From the NCBI GenBank assembly GCA_030691505.1, contig JAUYEG010000081.1, positions 126,738-186,985 of the forward strand: a stretch of 60,248 bases of DNA. Reading direction: 5' to 3'. The first letter of the stretch is position 1. Each line of letters starts with the position of its first letter. Shown piece by piece: positions 16,589 through 26,275 of this stretch. Both the position numbers and the translations under genes were made by a program. Source of the stretch: Bacillota bacterium (GTDB taxonomy: Bacteria; Bacillota; Sulfobacillia; JAUYEG01). The notes under the pieces are model-generated. The model had not been told where the DNA came from. It made no database searches and was given only the letters and a program-made list of their open reading frames with translations.

Positions 16589-18352
16589 TCAGATCCTGCC
16601 CTCCAGCGCCCGCCGCGCCTGCACCAAGGCCTGGCGGACGGCGTTGGCCCGCCGCATCACGTCGGCAACGTGGAAACCGTACTCCTCGGCCGCCGGGTCC
16701 ATCGCGCCCAGGGCTGCGGCGGCGTCCAGCAGCGGGATGACTGCCGTCGGTGAGGCCGGACCGTGTTCGTGCGGCGGGGCAGGGGAGTAGTTGACCGGGG
16801 TCAGCCAGCGGATGGCCGCCAGGGCTGCCCGGTTGAACGCGTCTGAAACATCCGGCGCCGCCCCGCCCTCGACTGCGGCAGCCCCGGCGTCGAACCGCTC
16901 GGCCACTGCCAACAACTGTGCTGCCTCGCGCACCACGTCCCCTAGCAGGTCGCCTGGCGACGGTCTGCCCCTGCTGGCACCATCAGCCCCCGCCGACAGC
17001 TCAGCCAGCCGCGACCGCATCTCGCGGGCCAGCGGAGCCATGTGAAGCGGCAACAGCTCCGCTGTGCACAACCGCCAGGTCGCGAGCGCGTAGATGCGCG
17101 TGTCGGCGGCCAGCACCGGCGCCTCGCACTTGTCAATGGTGTCCTCTTCGGTGTGCCACCACCAGCCCAGGCCGGAGCCGCCGACGGCGGCCCGCTGGCC
17201 AGGCGGCCGGTTGGACAGCAGCATGAACAGCGAACTTGTGCCCGGCCCCCAGAAGGACTGGTCCCCCGCCCGCACCGGCCGCTCGATCGCCGGCGTCACG
17301 CCCGTGATCTCGCGCACGATGTCTTGCGCAAAGGCTGCGTTTTCGGCCACCGCCGTGACCAGCGAGTAGTCGTACGCCCCGAGGCAGCCCGGCGAGTCGA
17401 TGTTGATGTAAGTAATGCAGTGGTCGTGCAGTTCCTGCCAGAACCGGTCGCAATACCACGTCGACCCCGCGTACCGGCCCGTCGAGTGCCCGGGCCACCA
17501 GGCGATGCGCACCCCCCGCCGCAGCTCGTCCCGCCGGGCTTGCAGCACCCGGGCCAGCTCGAGGCAGGCGACGTTGCCGGTGGCGTTGTCCGTCGCGCCG
17601 AGGTGCCAGGAGTCAAGGTGGCCGGCCACCAGCACGAAATTTTCGCTCTGGCTCCCCTGGATGATCGCCTCGGGCATCACCAGCCGTTGCCAGCCGGTCT
17701 TGGTTTCGGCGTGCACGGTGGCGACCACCGGGCCCGCAGCCGCAGCCTCCCTGAGGCGCAGGCCATCGCCGCGCTGGATCGAGATCACGGGGATGCGGGG
17801 CAGGGTTTCCACGGCGCCCGGGCCGGGCGTGCCCCAGATCGGGGTGACGATGCCCTCGTGGATGACGGGTTCGTCGCTCGGCCACATGTGGATGTAGGCG
17901 GCGGCGCCGAGGCGGCGGGCGGTGACCATGTTTTCACGGCCGCCCCCTTCGCTTAACACGATCTTGCCGCGCAGGTCGAGCCGGCGCAGGCGCTCGACGG
18001 TCTGCGTGTCCGTGAACATATCGCTGCTGCCCGGCACGTAGATGATCTCGCCCGTGGCGCCCCCGGGCGGGGTGGAGGCCGAGAACGCCCGCGTCTTGGC
18101 CGCGAACTCGCCCGGAGCGACCCCAGGCACCAGCAGGCACCCTGAGACCGGATAGCTCAGGTAGGCGTCAAACTCGTGCCGGCGCACCTCGCAACCATAG
18201 CGCTGCAGCTCGGCGAGCAGGTATCCGGCGGCCTCGCGCTCACCCGGGCTGCCGGAGGTGCGGTCTAGGGTGCAGAGGTATTCGAGATGTCGCCACATGG
18301 TGGCGACGTCGATGGAGTCGAGCAGTGCCTGTTCGGAAACCGTGATGGGCAT
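16589..18352 (-). CDS. M28 family metallopeptidase with PA domain
   Basis: Aminopeptidase-type zinc hydrolase of 587 residues. A PA-like insert (about residues 90-215) precedes the M28 core. Metal ligands lie in AGHLDSWHLGATDNATGN, and WWPGHSTGRYAGSTWY matches the usual Glu-containing region poorly because the expected EE pair is not seen. The late His is in WWWHTEEDTIDK. No signal peptide, so it appears cytoplasmic. ATG start follows AGAAGGAGG at good spacing. It is the middle gene of the leftward hydrolase group. Confidence 0.82.
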   Translation of the reverse strand: MPITVSEQALLDSIDVATMWRHLEYLCTLDRTSGSPGEREAAGYLLAELQRYGCEVRRHEFDAYLSYPVSGCLLVPGVAPGEFAAKTRAFSASTPPGGATGEIIYVPGSSDMFTDTQTVERLRRLDLRGKIVLSEGGGRENMVTARRLGAAAYIHMWPSDEPVIHEGIVTPIWGTPGPGAVETLPRIPVISIQRGDGLRLREAAAAGPVVATVHAETKTGWQRLVMPEAIIQGSQSENFVLVAGHLDSWHLGATDNATGNVACLELARVLQARRDELRRGVRIAWWPGHSTGRYAGSTWYCDRFWQELHDHCITYINIDSPGCLGAYDYSLVTAVAENAAFAQDIVREITGVTPAIERPVRAGDQSFWGPGTSSLFMLLSNRPPGQRAAVGGSGLGWWWHTEEDTIDKCEAPVLAADTRIYALATWRLCTAELLPLHMAPLAREMRSRLAELSAGADGASRGRPSPGDLLGDVVREAAQLLAVAERFDAGAAAVEGGAAPDVSDAFNRAALAAIRWLTPVNYSPAPPHEHGPASPTAVIPLLDAAAALGAMDPAAEEYGFHVADVMRRANAVRQALVQARRALEGRI

Positions 18353-18431
18353 GGCTGGGCCTCCTTCTCGGGGTCGGGAGTATCAGGGCTGTTGTTCCTG
18401 TTTGCGGCGCTGGGCCGGGTGGAGGGGCACC

Positions 18432-19613
18432 TCATCGCCGGGGCGCGTGAAAGCGGTCCACTATCTCCCCGCCCTCACAGACCACCCTGCCGCCTTTCAT
18501 GACTGCCTTGACCTTTCGCGTCGCCGTGATGTCTACCAGGGGATCGCCGTCCAGCACCACCAGGTCAGCCAGTCTGCCGGGCTCAAGGGTTCCGACCTGT
18601 TGGTCGACCGCGAGGCACTCTGCCGACACCCTGGTCGCGGCCATAATGGCGTTCATGGGGTCCATCCCGTACTTAACCATCAGCTCAATTTCCTGAGCGT
18701 TTTCGCCATGGTGGTTTACGGCGAGCCGGCGTCCGTTCCGGCCGCCATTCTGACTCCGAAGGCCAGAGCCATCCTGAAGCTGGCTACGGCCGCGTCGCGG
18801 GCGGCCAGGGACTTGGCGACGACGTATTTTGGCAGCCTGTCGCTCATCCCGTCGCGTGTCATCGCCGCTCCCGCGCTCAGCGTCGGGACGTAGTAGGTGC
18901 CGGCCCGGGCCATCATCTCGCAGGCTTCCTCATCCAGGTGGAAACCGTGCTCGATCGAATCAACCCCGGCTTGCACACATGTCCTTATACCGGAGGTCCC
19001 CTGAGCGTGGGCTGCCACGCGCTTGCCCAACCGGTGGGCCTCCTCGACGGCCACCTCGATTTCGCCGGTGGACATGTGCTGGAGGCCTGGCTTGCTGCCT
19101 TCGGACATGACGCCGCCGGTGACGAGGAGCTTTACCAGGTCTGCGCCTGCTTTGAGCTGGGTGCGGGCCGCCTTGCGGATCTGGTCCGGACCGTCCACGA
19201 TCACGCCGCCGAGGCCCTCCTCATAGGTGATGCCGGGGGCCACCCAGATGTCGGCGTGGCCGCCCGTCACCGTGATGTTCTGGCCGGCAACCACCAACCG
19301 TGGCGCGACCATCAGGCCCTCGTCCGAAGCCCGCTTGAGCGCGATGTCCAGGAATCCCTTTTCGCCCATCACGCGTAGGGCGGTGAACCCCGCCAGCAGG
19401 TCTCTCTGGATGTTCCGGAGCGAGACCAGTGTTCTGTACGGGGCAGTCTGTTGAAACACGATATCCCAGTAGTTGGGCTCGCCGTTGAAGCTGGTGTGCA
19501 CGTGGGCGTCGACCGACAAACCTGATCCGTTCCCCGTCCAGCACTACCAAGCCGTCAGCAATACCGTCGCGGCCTGTCCCGTCGATAACCAGTGATGCCT
19601 CGATGACCAGCAC
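18432..19613 (-). pseudogene. Broken amidohydrolase (imidazolonepropionase-like family)
   Basis: Remains of a metal-dependent amidohydrolase. The gene starts well, with GGAGG seven bases before GTG 19613 and a normal N-terminal strand (LVIEASLVIDGTGRDG). After GERIRFVG (near 19520) the frame changes directly into VDAHVHT, and the 25 or so residues that normally lie between are missing, so there is a deletion as well as a frameshift. The frame breaks again after GTDAGSP (TAA near 18716); continuing in another frame gives NHHGENAQEIELMVKYGMDP and a normal end, which implies a single-base change. An intact relative is at 47319-48575. No single protein can be made. Confidence 0.85.
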
Positions 19614-19785
19614 GGCGATCCCTCCGATCAAGGACCATGGCTGCTGCTCGCTCTTCCCCACAGGACCCTACGGCGCGCTTCTTCGCCCCCCTGAGTTCCC
19701 CTTCTGTCGCTGGCCACCCTAGAGGCGTTGCCCAGCCACCCGGCGAAGCGGGAACCCTAGGTGGAGCGACGAGGAGGCAAGCCAC

Positions 19786-20927
19786 GTGACAAGGGACGAA
19801 CTGAAAGAGCGAGTCTGTGCGGCCATCGACGCCAGGGGACCGGAACTGATTCGGTTCGGCGAGGACATCTTCGCCCACCCTGAGCTGGGGTATAAGGAAT
19901 TCCGGACCGCCGACAAGGTCGAAGAGAGATTCGTGAATATGGGGATTTCGTTTCAGAAGGGCATAGCCATTACCGGCCTGAAGGGTCGGCTGACCGGCAA
20001 ACGGAGCGCCGTTTCTCTCGGCATCATGGGAGAGCTCGACTCGGTGCTCTGCCCAGAACACCCCCAAGCCGACCCCACCACCGGCGCGGCACACTCCTGC
20101 GGTCATAATGGAATGCTGACCGCCATGCTCGGTGCGGGGATGGGACTGCAGGATGCCGGGGCCATGGAGTACCTGGGCGGGGACGTTGTGCTGATTGCCA
20201 TGCCGGCCGAGGAGTACGTGGAGATCGAATACCGCAACGGCCTGCGCAAGCAGGGCAAAATCCAGTTCCTTGGCGGCAAGCAGCAGTGGTTGGTGGAGGC
20301 GCCTTCGATGACGTGGACATGGTTTCGATGATCCACATGGCAAGCGACGCCCCGCTTAAGCCCATGCTCGGGCTCATGGGCGTACACGCACAGCGAGAAA
20401 CCCTTCGTGACGACGATACCATCCGCATTCATCCGATCATCACCAAGGGCGGAGACCTGGTGAACATCGTCCCCGCCGACGTCCGGCTTGAGGCCTACGT
20501 CAGGGGCAAGCGCGTCGAGGCGATCGTTGACGCATCCAAGAAGGTCGACCGCGCACTAAAGGCCGGCGCGATAGCGGTGGGGGCTGAGGTTGAGATCACT
20601 AACCTGCCCGGCTATCTCCCGAAGATCAGCGACGCGGCCTTTGATGAGGCGTACTATGCAAACTGCGAGTGGCTGGTCGGTGTGCAGTCAAGCGGCCGCC
20701 AGGGGCACGGCACGGCCTCCAACGACATCGGTGACCTGTCGCACCTCATGCCGACGTCGTGTGCCCTGATGGGCGGGGTTGTCGGCCAGGGCCACTCCAA
20801 GCATGTGCGCATCGTCGACCCGGAGATCTTCTACCTGGCGTCGGCCAAGCTTCACGCCTGCACAGCCATTGACCTGCTCTGGGATCAGGCCGACCTGGCG
20901 GCGTGGGAGGGTCTGCTGAAAGCGTGA
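19786..20927 (+). pseudogene. Broken M20 family amidohydrolase
   Basis: Remains of an M20 hydrolase. The N-terminal part reads normally through FAHPELGYKEFR, IMGELDSVL, HSCGHNGM and MPAEEYVEIEY. Near 20300 the frame shifts by one base: one frame ends in PSMTWTWFR, the other continues as GAFDDVDMVSMIH. Soon after, HMASDAPLKP joins directly to MLGLMGVHAQRET, where about 35 residues of the dimerisation insert are expected. The C-terminal metal-site region (GRQGHGTASNDIGD) is intact. A frameshift plus an in-frame deletion marks a decayed gene, not a sequencing slip alone. It is divergent from the broken amidohydrolase. Confidence 0.82.
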
Positions 20928-21187
20928 GCCACGGCGCCCTCAGACCGCCGCTCTTTCGCCATGGGAACATCGGGGGACGCGAGGATTCCCGGACGCGCCG
21001 CCGGAGTTGCATGCGGGGGAAGAAGCGCATGACCAAGCGCTGCTGCGGGCCAAGACGGCTATTGCTGCCGCTTCCGATCGTGGTCATCGGAACGCAGCTC
21101 GAGGCGCTGTGAGCTGTGATGAGTCGGATATCATTCCCTGGGGTCTATGTTCTGGGCAAGGGTTTCTGAGGTTCCCACTCAGGGGAC

Positions 21188-21391
21188 ATGGCGTTTCACA
21201 GTCACGTGACCACAGCGGGAGTCAAAGCAGATGACCTTCGATTCCTCGTCGATTATCGGCTGGAGGTTGTTGATGTGAACAATAAGCGGTTCTTCGTGGA
21301 CAAGGAGTTGGAGGTCATCCCGGGCGACTTCCTTAAGGACCGGATTGAGGTGTACACGCATGAGAAGACCGAGCCCTTCAAGCAACAGTAG
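21188..21391 (+). CDS. Small hypothetical protein
   Basis: A 67-residue frame with a plausible acidic and basic mix in its C-terminal part (DYRLEVVDVNNKRFFVDKE) but no recognised family. The ribosome-binding site is weak. It overlaps the next gene by 32 bp, so it may be a short coupled gene or the remnant of a longer one. The 260 bases upstream, between it and the broken M20 gene, contain no supportable gene. Confidence 0.35.
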   Translation: MAFHSHVTTAGVKADDLRFLVDYRLEVVDVNNKRFFVDKELEVIPGDFLKDRIEVYTHEKTEPFKQQ

Positions 21392-21824
21392 CGGTGCAAA
21401 CAAGACCGAAGTCGTGCAGGCCATTGCCGGCGCCCTTGCTGCCACCGGTGTGCCGCTCACGCTTGGCGAAGGAACCGACATCGCGATCAAAGGTGAATTC
21501 TTCAACGCCGCGTGGGGCATCGGGCGCAAGAAGATAACCTACGAGGCCGCCATTTTGGCCGATGAGGTTTCGCGCACGGTGTTGATGTGGGAAAAGACGC
21601 TTGAGGAGGGCAGCGGGTTGTCTTTCCGCGCCGAAGGCACTTCCTTCGTCCAGACCGGTAAGACCCTTTTCCGCAGGATAAAAGGTGTGCACTACGGCGT
21701 CGACGGCGTCGCTCACGAGTATGACCTGGACTTTGGGACTCTTCCCAGGACGGTCAAAGAAACCGCCCGCAGGCTGGGCTGGAAATTCAGCACCGTGATC
21801 AGCCGCGCCAAAGCACGCTACTAG
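21360..21824 (+). CDS. Hypothetical protein
   Basis: A 154-residue protein of unknown family. TGAGGTG lies 7 bases before ATG 21360. The sequence looks coding: a helical part (TEVVQAIAGALAATGVP), a central segment with GIGRKKITYEAAILADEV, and a Lys/Arg-rich C-terminus ending SRAKARY. No membrane segment or metal motif is evident. It overlaps the 67-residue frame upstream and is followed by 324 bases without a gene. Confidence 0.6.
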   Translation: MRRPSPSSNSSGANKTEVVQAIAGALAATGVPLTLGEGTDIAIKGEFFNAAWGIGRKKITYEAAILADEVSRTVLMWEKTLEEGSGLSFRAEGTSFVQTGKTLFRRIKGVHYGVDGVAHEYDLDFGTLPRTVKETARRLGWKFSTVISRAKARY

Positions 21825-22148
21825 GTTCCAGGGCAGGCGGGAATCGCTCCTGTCGGTCGACGGTGTCGACGAGGATGGTCCGCCTGCCCTCTATGTCAGC
21901 CCGCCCATTATCCTGCCGCCGGGATGCGTTGCTCACCACTTCTGAAAGACGAACACCACCCGAGAAGTGGGGGCATTCCGCCGTGCCTTCACCACAATAC
22001 CCAGGCAAAAGGAACATCTGTGGCGAATGACAGAAAGGCTTGAATGGGAAACATGCGCTGGCCCGGATAGCCATACACGATGTGTGTAGTCGACCCCATT
22101 CGCCGGACGCTCCGTTTTCCGGTTTTGCCGAAGAGGTGAATCAGCTCA
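21825..22148. other. 324-bp gap, no gene seen
   Basis: No supportable coding sequence or RNA gene. A long-loop inverted repeat CCACTTCT/AGAAGTGG (21936-21943 and 21963-21970) is present but lacks a T run. The last bases form the leader of the carbamoylase-like gene with a GAGGTG about 11 bases before its start. Confidence 0.5.
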
Positions 22149-23402
22149 GTGCCCATCAACCCCCAGAGGCTCCAGAGCGACCTTGAGGCGTTCGCTGCCA
22201 TCGGCAGTGGGGACGGCGGGAGCGTTACACGGCTTGCCCTGTCCGCCGAAGACCGCGAGGCCCGCTCCGTCTTCATCCGCCTGGCCCAGGAGGCCGGCAT
22301 GCTGGTCAGGATCGACCGCTACGGCAACATCTGGGGGCGCAGCGACGACCGTTGGGAGGTACCGGCGGTGGTAGTCGGCTCCCATCTTGATTCGGTGCCC
22401 GGCGGGGGCCGCTTTGACGGGGTCGTCGGGATAATCGCAGCTCTCGAGGTGGCCAGGGCCTTGCGAGAAGACAAACGTTTCCCCGATGCCCCCCTCGGGG
22501 TGGTCGACTTCGCGGCTGAGGAGTCGAGCCGGTTTGGCGTTTCGACCATCGGCTCCAAGGGAGCGGCCGGGCTGCTCGCACCGGAGACGGTCATGGGGCT
22601 GACGGACCGCCAGGGCGTCGCGTTTGCGGAGGCGGTTGCCCTCCACGCCGGGCACGACCTGGCCGGTGGGCCCTCCGACCCGGGCCGGGTCGGCTGCTTT
22701 CTGGAGATGCACGTTGAGCAGGGCAGGGAGCTGGAGACGGCGGGAGTGCCCCTCGGCGTGGTCCGGGCGATCGCGGCGCCGACCCGGTTTCGCGTGACGG
22801 TTCACGGCCAGGCGGCCCACTCCGGTGCCACCCTGATGACCTGGCGCAAGGACGGCCTGGTGGCGGCCTCGGAGCTGGTGCTCGCTCTGGAACGCATCGC
22901 CGAGCTGGAGGATGAATACGGGACGGTGGCGACCGCGACCATCTTCGCCCTGCACCCGGTCAGCATCAACGTTGTTCCCGGCCGGGTGGAGCTGGGTGTC
23001 GATATCCGGGGCATTGAGGTGGCCAGCAAGCGCAGGGCCGTCGAACGGTTCCGGCACACGGTCCGCAGGGTTTCGGCTCAGCGCGGGATTCCCATCGAGG
23101 TGGAAACGCTCTCCGACGAGGAGCCGGTGCTGCTCCACCGCGATGCCGTGGAGTGCGTGCGCCTGGGATGCGAGCGGACCGGGCTGCCGTACGCCGTGGT
23201 ACAGAGCCGGGCCGGACACGACACCATGAACATGACCCACCTTTGTCCCGCGGCGATGCTCTTCGTGCCCAGCCGGGGCGGCATAAGCCACCACCCGGCG
23301 GAGCATACGCCGCTCGAGCAGATCGTCCAGGGCGCGCGTGCGCTGATGGAAGCGGTCCTGGCGGCGGCGGCAATGCTGGGGCAACGGGAGCGGGTGACGT
23401 AG
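22149..23402 (+). CDS. M20 family Zn-dependent hydrolase (allantoate/N-carbamoyl amino acid amidohydrolase type)
   Basis: Zinc hydrolase of the HyuC/AllC/AmaB group, which removes N-carbamoyl or ureido groups from amino acids. 417 residues, normal for the group. Signature blocks: YGNIWGR, VVVGSHLDSVPGGGRFDG with metal-binding His and Asp, FAAEESSRFGVSTIGSKG with catalytic Glu-Glu, LEMHVEQGRELE, and SRAGHDTMNM near the C-terminus. GTG start. pyrE begins directly after its stop, so the two are surely cotranscribed. Carbamoyl-amino acid or ureide breakdown beside pyrE hints at a pyrimidine link, but the substrate is not proven. Confidence 0.88.
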   Translation: MPINPQRLQSDLEAFAAIGSGDGGSVTRLALSAEDREARSVFIRLAQEAGMLVRIDRYGNIWGRSDDRWEVPAVVVGSHLDSVPGGGRFDGVVGIIAALEVARALREDKRFPDAPLGVVDFAAEESSRFGVSTIGSKGAAGLLAPETVMGLTDRQGVAFAEAVALHAGHDLAGGPSDPGRVGCFLEMHVEQGRELETAGVPLGVVRAIAAPTRFRVTVHGQAAHSGATLMTWRKDGLVAASELVLALERIAELEDEYGTVATATIFALHPVSINVVPGRVELGVDIRGIEVASKRRAVERFRHTVRRVSAQRGIPIEVETLSDEEPVLLHRDAVECVRLGCERTGLPYAVVQSRAGHDTMNMTHLCPAAMLFVPSRGGISHHPAEHTPLEQIVQGARALMEAVLAAAAMLGQRERVT

Positions 23403-23981
23403 TTGTCGCTTTCGGCTGAAAAGGTCATCGAGATGTTCGAGGCTTCAGGCGGGTTTCTGCGCGGGCACTTCGCGCTGACCTCGGGGGCCCACAGCTCCGG
23501 GTACGTCCAGAGCAGCCAGATCCTCGGCAGGCCGGAGTACACGGAGCCCATCGCGGCCGAGCTGGCCTTGCGTTTTCGCGGCGAGGGGGCCACCTGCGTG
23601 GTCGGGCCCGCCCTGGGCGGGGCGATCCTGGCGTACGCCGTGGGCCGGCTCCTCGGCGTTCGGGTCGTCTACGCCGAGCGCATCCAGGGGATTCTGAGTC
23701 TGGCCCGGGGGTACCAGATCGCGTCCGATGACCGGGTGCTCATCGTGGAGGACGTTCTGATCACCGGCCGGACCATCGAGGAGACCATCGAAATGGTCCG
23801 GCTGACCGGCGCGACAGTGGTTGCGGTCGGGGTCATGCTGGACCGGTCGCGCGGGGCCGTTTCCTTTGGAGTGCGCTCCGAATACCTGGCTGCATACAAC
23901 TTCGAGGTCTACCCCCCGGACGACTGCCCCCTGTGCCGGGCCAGTGTGCCCATACGGCGGCCCAGGTACGGGCGGCTCTAA
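23403..23981 (+). CDS. pyrE: Orotate phosphoribosyltransferase (thermophile type)
   Basis: Transfers phosphoribose to orotate to make OMP in pyrimidine synthesis. The PRPP-binding loop is VLIVEDVLITGRTIEE. The protein matches the shorter TIGR01367-like form: VYAERIQGILSLARGYQI replaces the Lys-rich loop of the E. coli enzyme, and a CPLC motif lies near the C-terminus. 192 residues. TTG start one base after the preceding stop, with no independent ribosome-binding site, so translation is probably coupled. Being inside a hydrolase cluster and not a pyr operon is unusual; a different PRTase substrate cannot be excluded. Confidence 0.82.
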   Translation: MSLSAEKVIEMFEASGGFLRGHFALTSGAHSSGYVQSSQILGRPEYTEPIAAELALRFRGEGATCVVGPALGGAILAYAVGRLLGVRVVYAERIQGILSLARGYQIASDDRVLIVEDVLITGRTIEETIEMVRLTGATVVAVGVMLDRSRGAVSFGVRSEYLAAYNFEVYPPDDCPLCRASVPIRRPRYGRL

Positions 23982-24002
23982 GCAGTGCGAGGAGGCATGC
24001 AC

Positions 24003-25427
24003 GTGAAAGACCAACTTAGTGGCGCAATCGATGCCCGCGCCCCCCAGCTCATCGCCCTCTCCGACGACGTCTGGCGCCACGCCGAGCTTGGCCTGCTGGA
24101 GCACAAATCATCCGCCCAGCTTGCCGCCTTTCTGGGCGCCGCCGGTTTCAGCATCCGGATGGGCGTGGCCAACATGGACACGGCCTTCGTCGCCGCCTGG
24201 GGCGGGGGCGGGCCCGTGATCGGCCTGCTGGGCGAGTACGACGCGCTGCCCGGCATCTCCAACCAGCCGGTCCCGCACCGGGAGCCGGTTGAGGATAACC
24301 CCTCCGGACACGGCTGCGGCCATAACCTGCTGGGGGTCGCGGCTGCCGGGGCGGCGGTGGCCCTCAAGGAGCTGATGCAGGCCCAGGGCCTGCCCGGCAC
24401 GGTCAGGTTTTTCGGCTGCCCGGCGGAGGAGAGCTCTTTCGGCAAGATGTGGATGGTCTGCGACGGGGCCTTTAGTGATGTCGATGTCGTGCTCACCTGG
24501 CATCCGGGCGGGGTCAACGCCGTTACCTTCACCAGCAGCCTGGCCGACTGGGTGTACAAGTTCAACTTCTACGGCAAGACAGCCCATGCCGCCGCCAACC
24601 CGCACGAGGGGCGCAGCGCCCTCGATGCTCTCGAGCTCATGAACGAGGGAGTCGAGCGGATGCGCGAGCACATGCGCCCCGAGTGCCGGATCCACTACGT
24701 GATCACCCACGGCGGGCAGAGCCCCAACGTCGTCCCCGATTACGCCCAGAGCTTTTACGATGTGCGAGCCGCGACCGTGCCCGACCTGGTGCCGATGTAC
24801 GCCTGGGTCGAGCAGATCGGGCAGGGAGCCGCGATGATGACGCAGACGCGCTTTGAGCCGGAGTTTATCGGCGCCGCGGCCAACACCCTGGCCAACGGGG
24901 TCATCGGTGACGTACTGCAGGCGGCGTTGGAGAGCGTGGGGCCTCCGGCCTTCGGCAACGAGGAGCTTGCGTTTGCAGCCCAGCTCCAGGGGCATTTCCC
25001 CGGCTGCGCGGAGAGAGCCCTGCGCGACCTTGAGGCGCGCGCCAGCCACATCCGTGATACCCGGGTGTGCGATGTCGTGCTCCCACTCGACGCGACGGAG
25101 AAACCCGGCAAAGGCTCCACCGATGTCGGCGACGTGTCCTGGGTCGTGCCGACCGGCCAGTTCAGCGCGGCCTGCTATGCGTTCGGGATCCCCGGACACA
25201 CCTGGGCCGCCACCGCCTGCAGCGGGTCCTCCATCGGGCACAAGGGTATGCTGTGTGCGGCCAAGGTCCTGGCATTCGCCGGGGCGCGCTTTGTGACCGA
25301 GCCCGGGCTTCGGGCGGCGGCGCGGGAGGAGCACCAGCGCCGGCTGGGCGGCCACGTCTATAAGAGCTCGATTCCGGAAGGGGTCACCCGGCCGCCGATG
25401 CCATTTGGGGATGGGAAGGGGAAATAG
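24003..25427 (+). CDS. M20 family amidohydrolase, AbgB-like
   Basis: Paralogue of the product at 15019-16443. Metal and catalytic blocks: LLGEYDALPG, GHGCGHNLLGVA and GCPAEESSFGK. The dimerisation domain begins at YKFNFYGKTAHAAANPHEG. GTG 24003 is preferred because GGAGG ends 7 bases upstream; ATG 23997 is too close to it. 474 residues. It follows pyrE by 21 bp. Both AbgB-like proteins share TDVGDVSWVVPTGQF-type C-terminal segments and presumably cleave N-acyl amino acids or dipeptides. Confidence 0.88.
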   Translation: MKDQLSGAIDARAPQLIALSDDVWRHAELGLLEHKSSAQLAAFLGAAGFSIRMGVANMDTAFVAAWGGGGPVIGLLGEYDALPGISNQPVPHREPVEDNPSGHGCGHNLLGVAAAGAAVALKELMQAQGLPGTVRFFGCPAEESSFGKMWMVCDGAFSDVDVVLTWHPGGVNAVTFTSSLADWVYKFNFYGKTAHAAANPHEGRSALDALELMNEGVERMREHMRPECRIHYVITHGGQSPNVVPDYAQSFYDVRAATVPDLVPMYAWVEQIGQGAAMMTQTRFEPEFIGAAANTLANGVIGDVLQAALESVGPPAFGNEELAFAAQLQGHFPGCAERALRDLEARASHIRDTRVCDVVLPLDATEKPGKGSTDVGDVSWVVPTGQFSAACYAFGIPGHTWAATACSGSSIGHKGMLCAAKVLAFAGARFVTEPGLRAAAREEHQRRLGGHVYKSSIPEGVTRPPMPFGDGKGK

Positions 25428-25630
25428 CCCGGGGGACCTTCGCTGTACCACGCCGGGGCAAACTGCGCGAGCCGTGGGCTGCTCCGGCATATATCCTCGC
25501 CATGTGGTACACTCAGCTAGGTCCAAGCCCCCTCCGATAGCCTACGGCTCAGGCAGGACAAGCTAGGGGCGGGAGCTGGTGCCGCTCCGGTGCAGCTCCA
25601 GGCAGGTTCAGTGACGGGAGGGCATTCTTC

Positions 25631-26182
25631 ATGGTTCGTACCTACGGCGGCGGCATCTATGAGCAGTTCACCAACCTGTTCATACCTAAGGCGATCAGTG
25701 AGGAGCACATACCCAAGGAGCTTCGGCAAGCCGTCGCGGCTCGTCTGGGGGGCGCCAACCGCAAGTGGTATGCGGCCGCGCCCGAAGGGGACAGCTTCTT
25801 TTCGGCGGTCGATTACGTACAGGATGATCCTCCGGTCCGCCTTCTTCACCTGGCCCTGTGGCAGGACAGCGGGGATTCGCTGCCCTGTCCGGTGGCAGAG
25901 GTGGCCGTGCCGGTTCGCTTCGACGAGCCGTTTGGTGGCGCGCCGCAGGCGCCGGACGGGGTTTGCGCTGGAGATCGCGGTCAGGTTTCACAGGCGGGAG
26001 GCTGGGCCTGGGACCGGCGGGTGACCTCAGTGGTCGGGTTTACCGGCAGCGGCGACAAGGTGCAGGGCAAACCCGTCAATGGTTGCTGGCTACTGGTGTC
26101 CAAGGGTGATCCGGTTGCCGGGTGGCGGGAGTTTCGCGCCTTGGATCGAAGGGGCAGGGTGCTTTATGGTTGCGAGGTCTGA
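25631..26182 (+). CDS. Hypothetical protein
   Basis: 183-residue protein with no recognised family. GGGAGGG lies before the ATG at suitable spacing. It contains aromatic and acidic segments (IYEQFTNLFIPKAISEEHIP, WREFRALDRRGRVLYGCEV), no signal peptide and no obvious active site. The middle part (about residues 95-125) is Gly/Ala-rich and could hide compensating frame changes, but the ends read well in one frame. About 200 bases before it hold nothing recognisable. Confidence 0.5.
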   Translation: MVRTYGGGIYEQFTNLFIPKAISEEHIPKELRQAVAARLGGANRKWYAAAPEGDSFFSAVDYVQDDPPVRLLHLALWQDSGDSLPCPVAEVAVPVRFDEPFGGAPQAPDGVCAGDRGQVSQAGGWAWDRRVTSVVGFTGSGDKVQGKPVNGCWLLVSKGDPVAGWREFRALDRRGRVLYGCEV

Positions 26183-26218
26183 GAAGGAGAAGTAGCGCGC
26201 GAGCGAAGCACTTGGCCC

Positions 26219-26247
26219 TTGCTTTGCATCTTGTAATTTGGTATTCT
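26219..26247 (+). promoter_or_regulatory. Putative promoter of the DUF4143 ATPase gene
   Basis: TTGCTT (26219-26224), a 17-bp spacer and TATTCT (26242-26247), in an AT-rich island within GC-rich surroundings. The -10 box lies in the palindrome at 26235-26259. Confidence 0.5.
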
Positions 26248-26259
26248 AAATATCAAATT
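26235..26259. promoter_or_regulatory. AT-rich palindromic operator candidate
   Basis: AATTTGGTATT (26235-26245) and AATATCAAATT (26249-26259) form an inverted repeat with one mismatch and a 3-base spacer. It overlaps the predicted -10 box and ends just before the ATPase start, the position expected of a repressor site. Confidence 0.55.
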
Positions 26260-26275
26260 GCAAGGTGGCGTTGTG

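Noticed and set aside
18680-18720. Programmed frameshifting in the amidohydrolase gene
   Set aside because: No slippery heptamer at the break, and a second lesion with lost residues at 19520 shows simple decay.
20903-21112. Small Arg-rich frame after the broken M20 gene
   Set aside because: No ribosome-binding site, no family and extreme composition; probably chance.
22146-23384. Minus-strand reading frame of 412 codons opposite the carbamoylase-like gene
   Set aside because: Antisense shadow; the plus strand has all metal-site motifs of the family.
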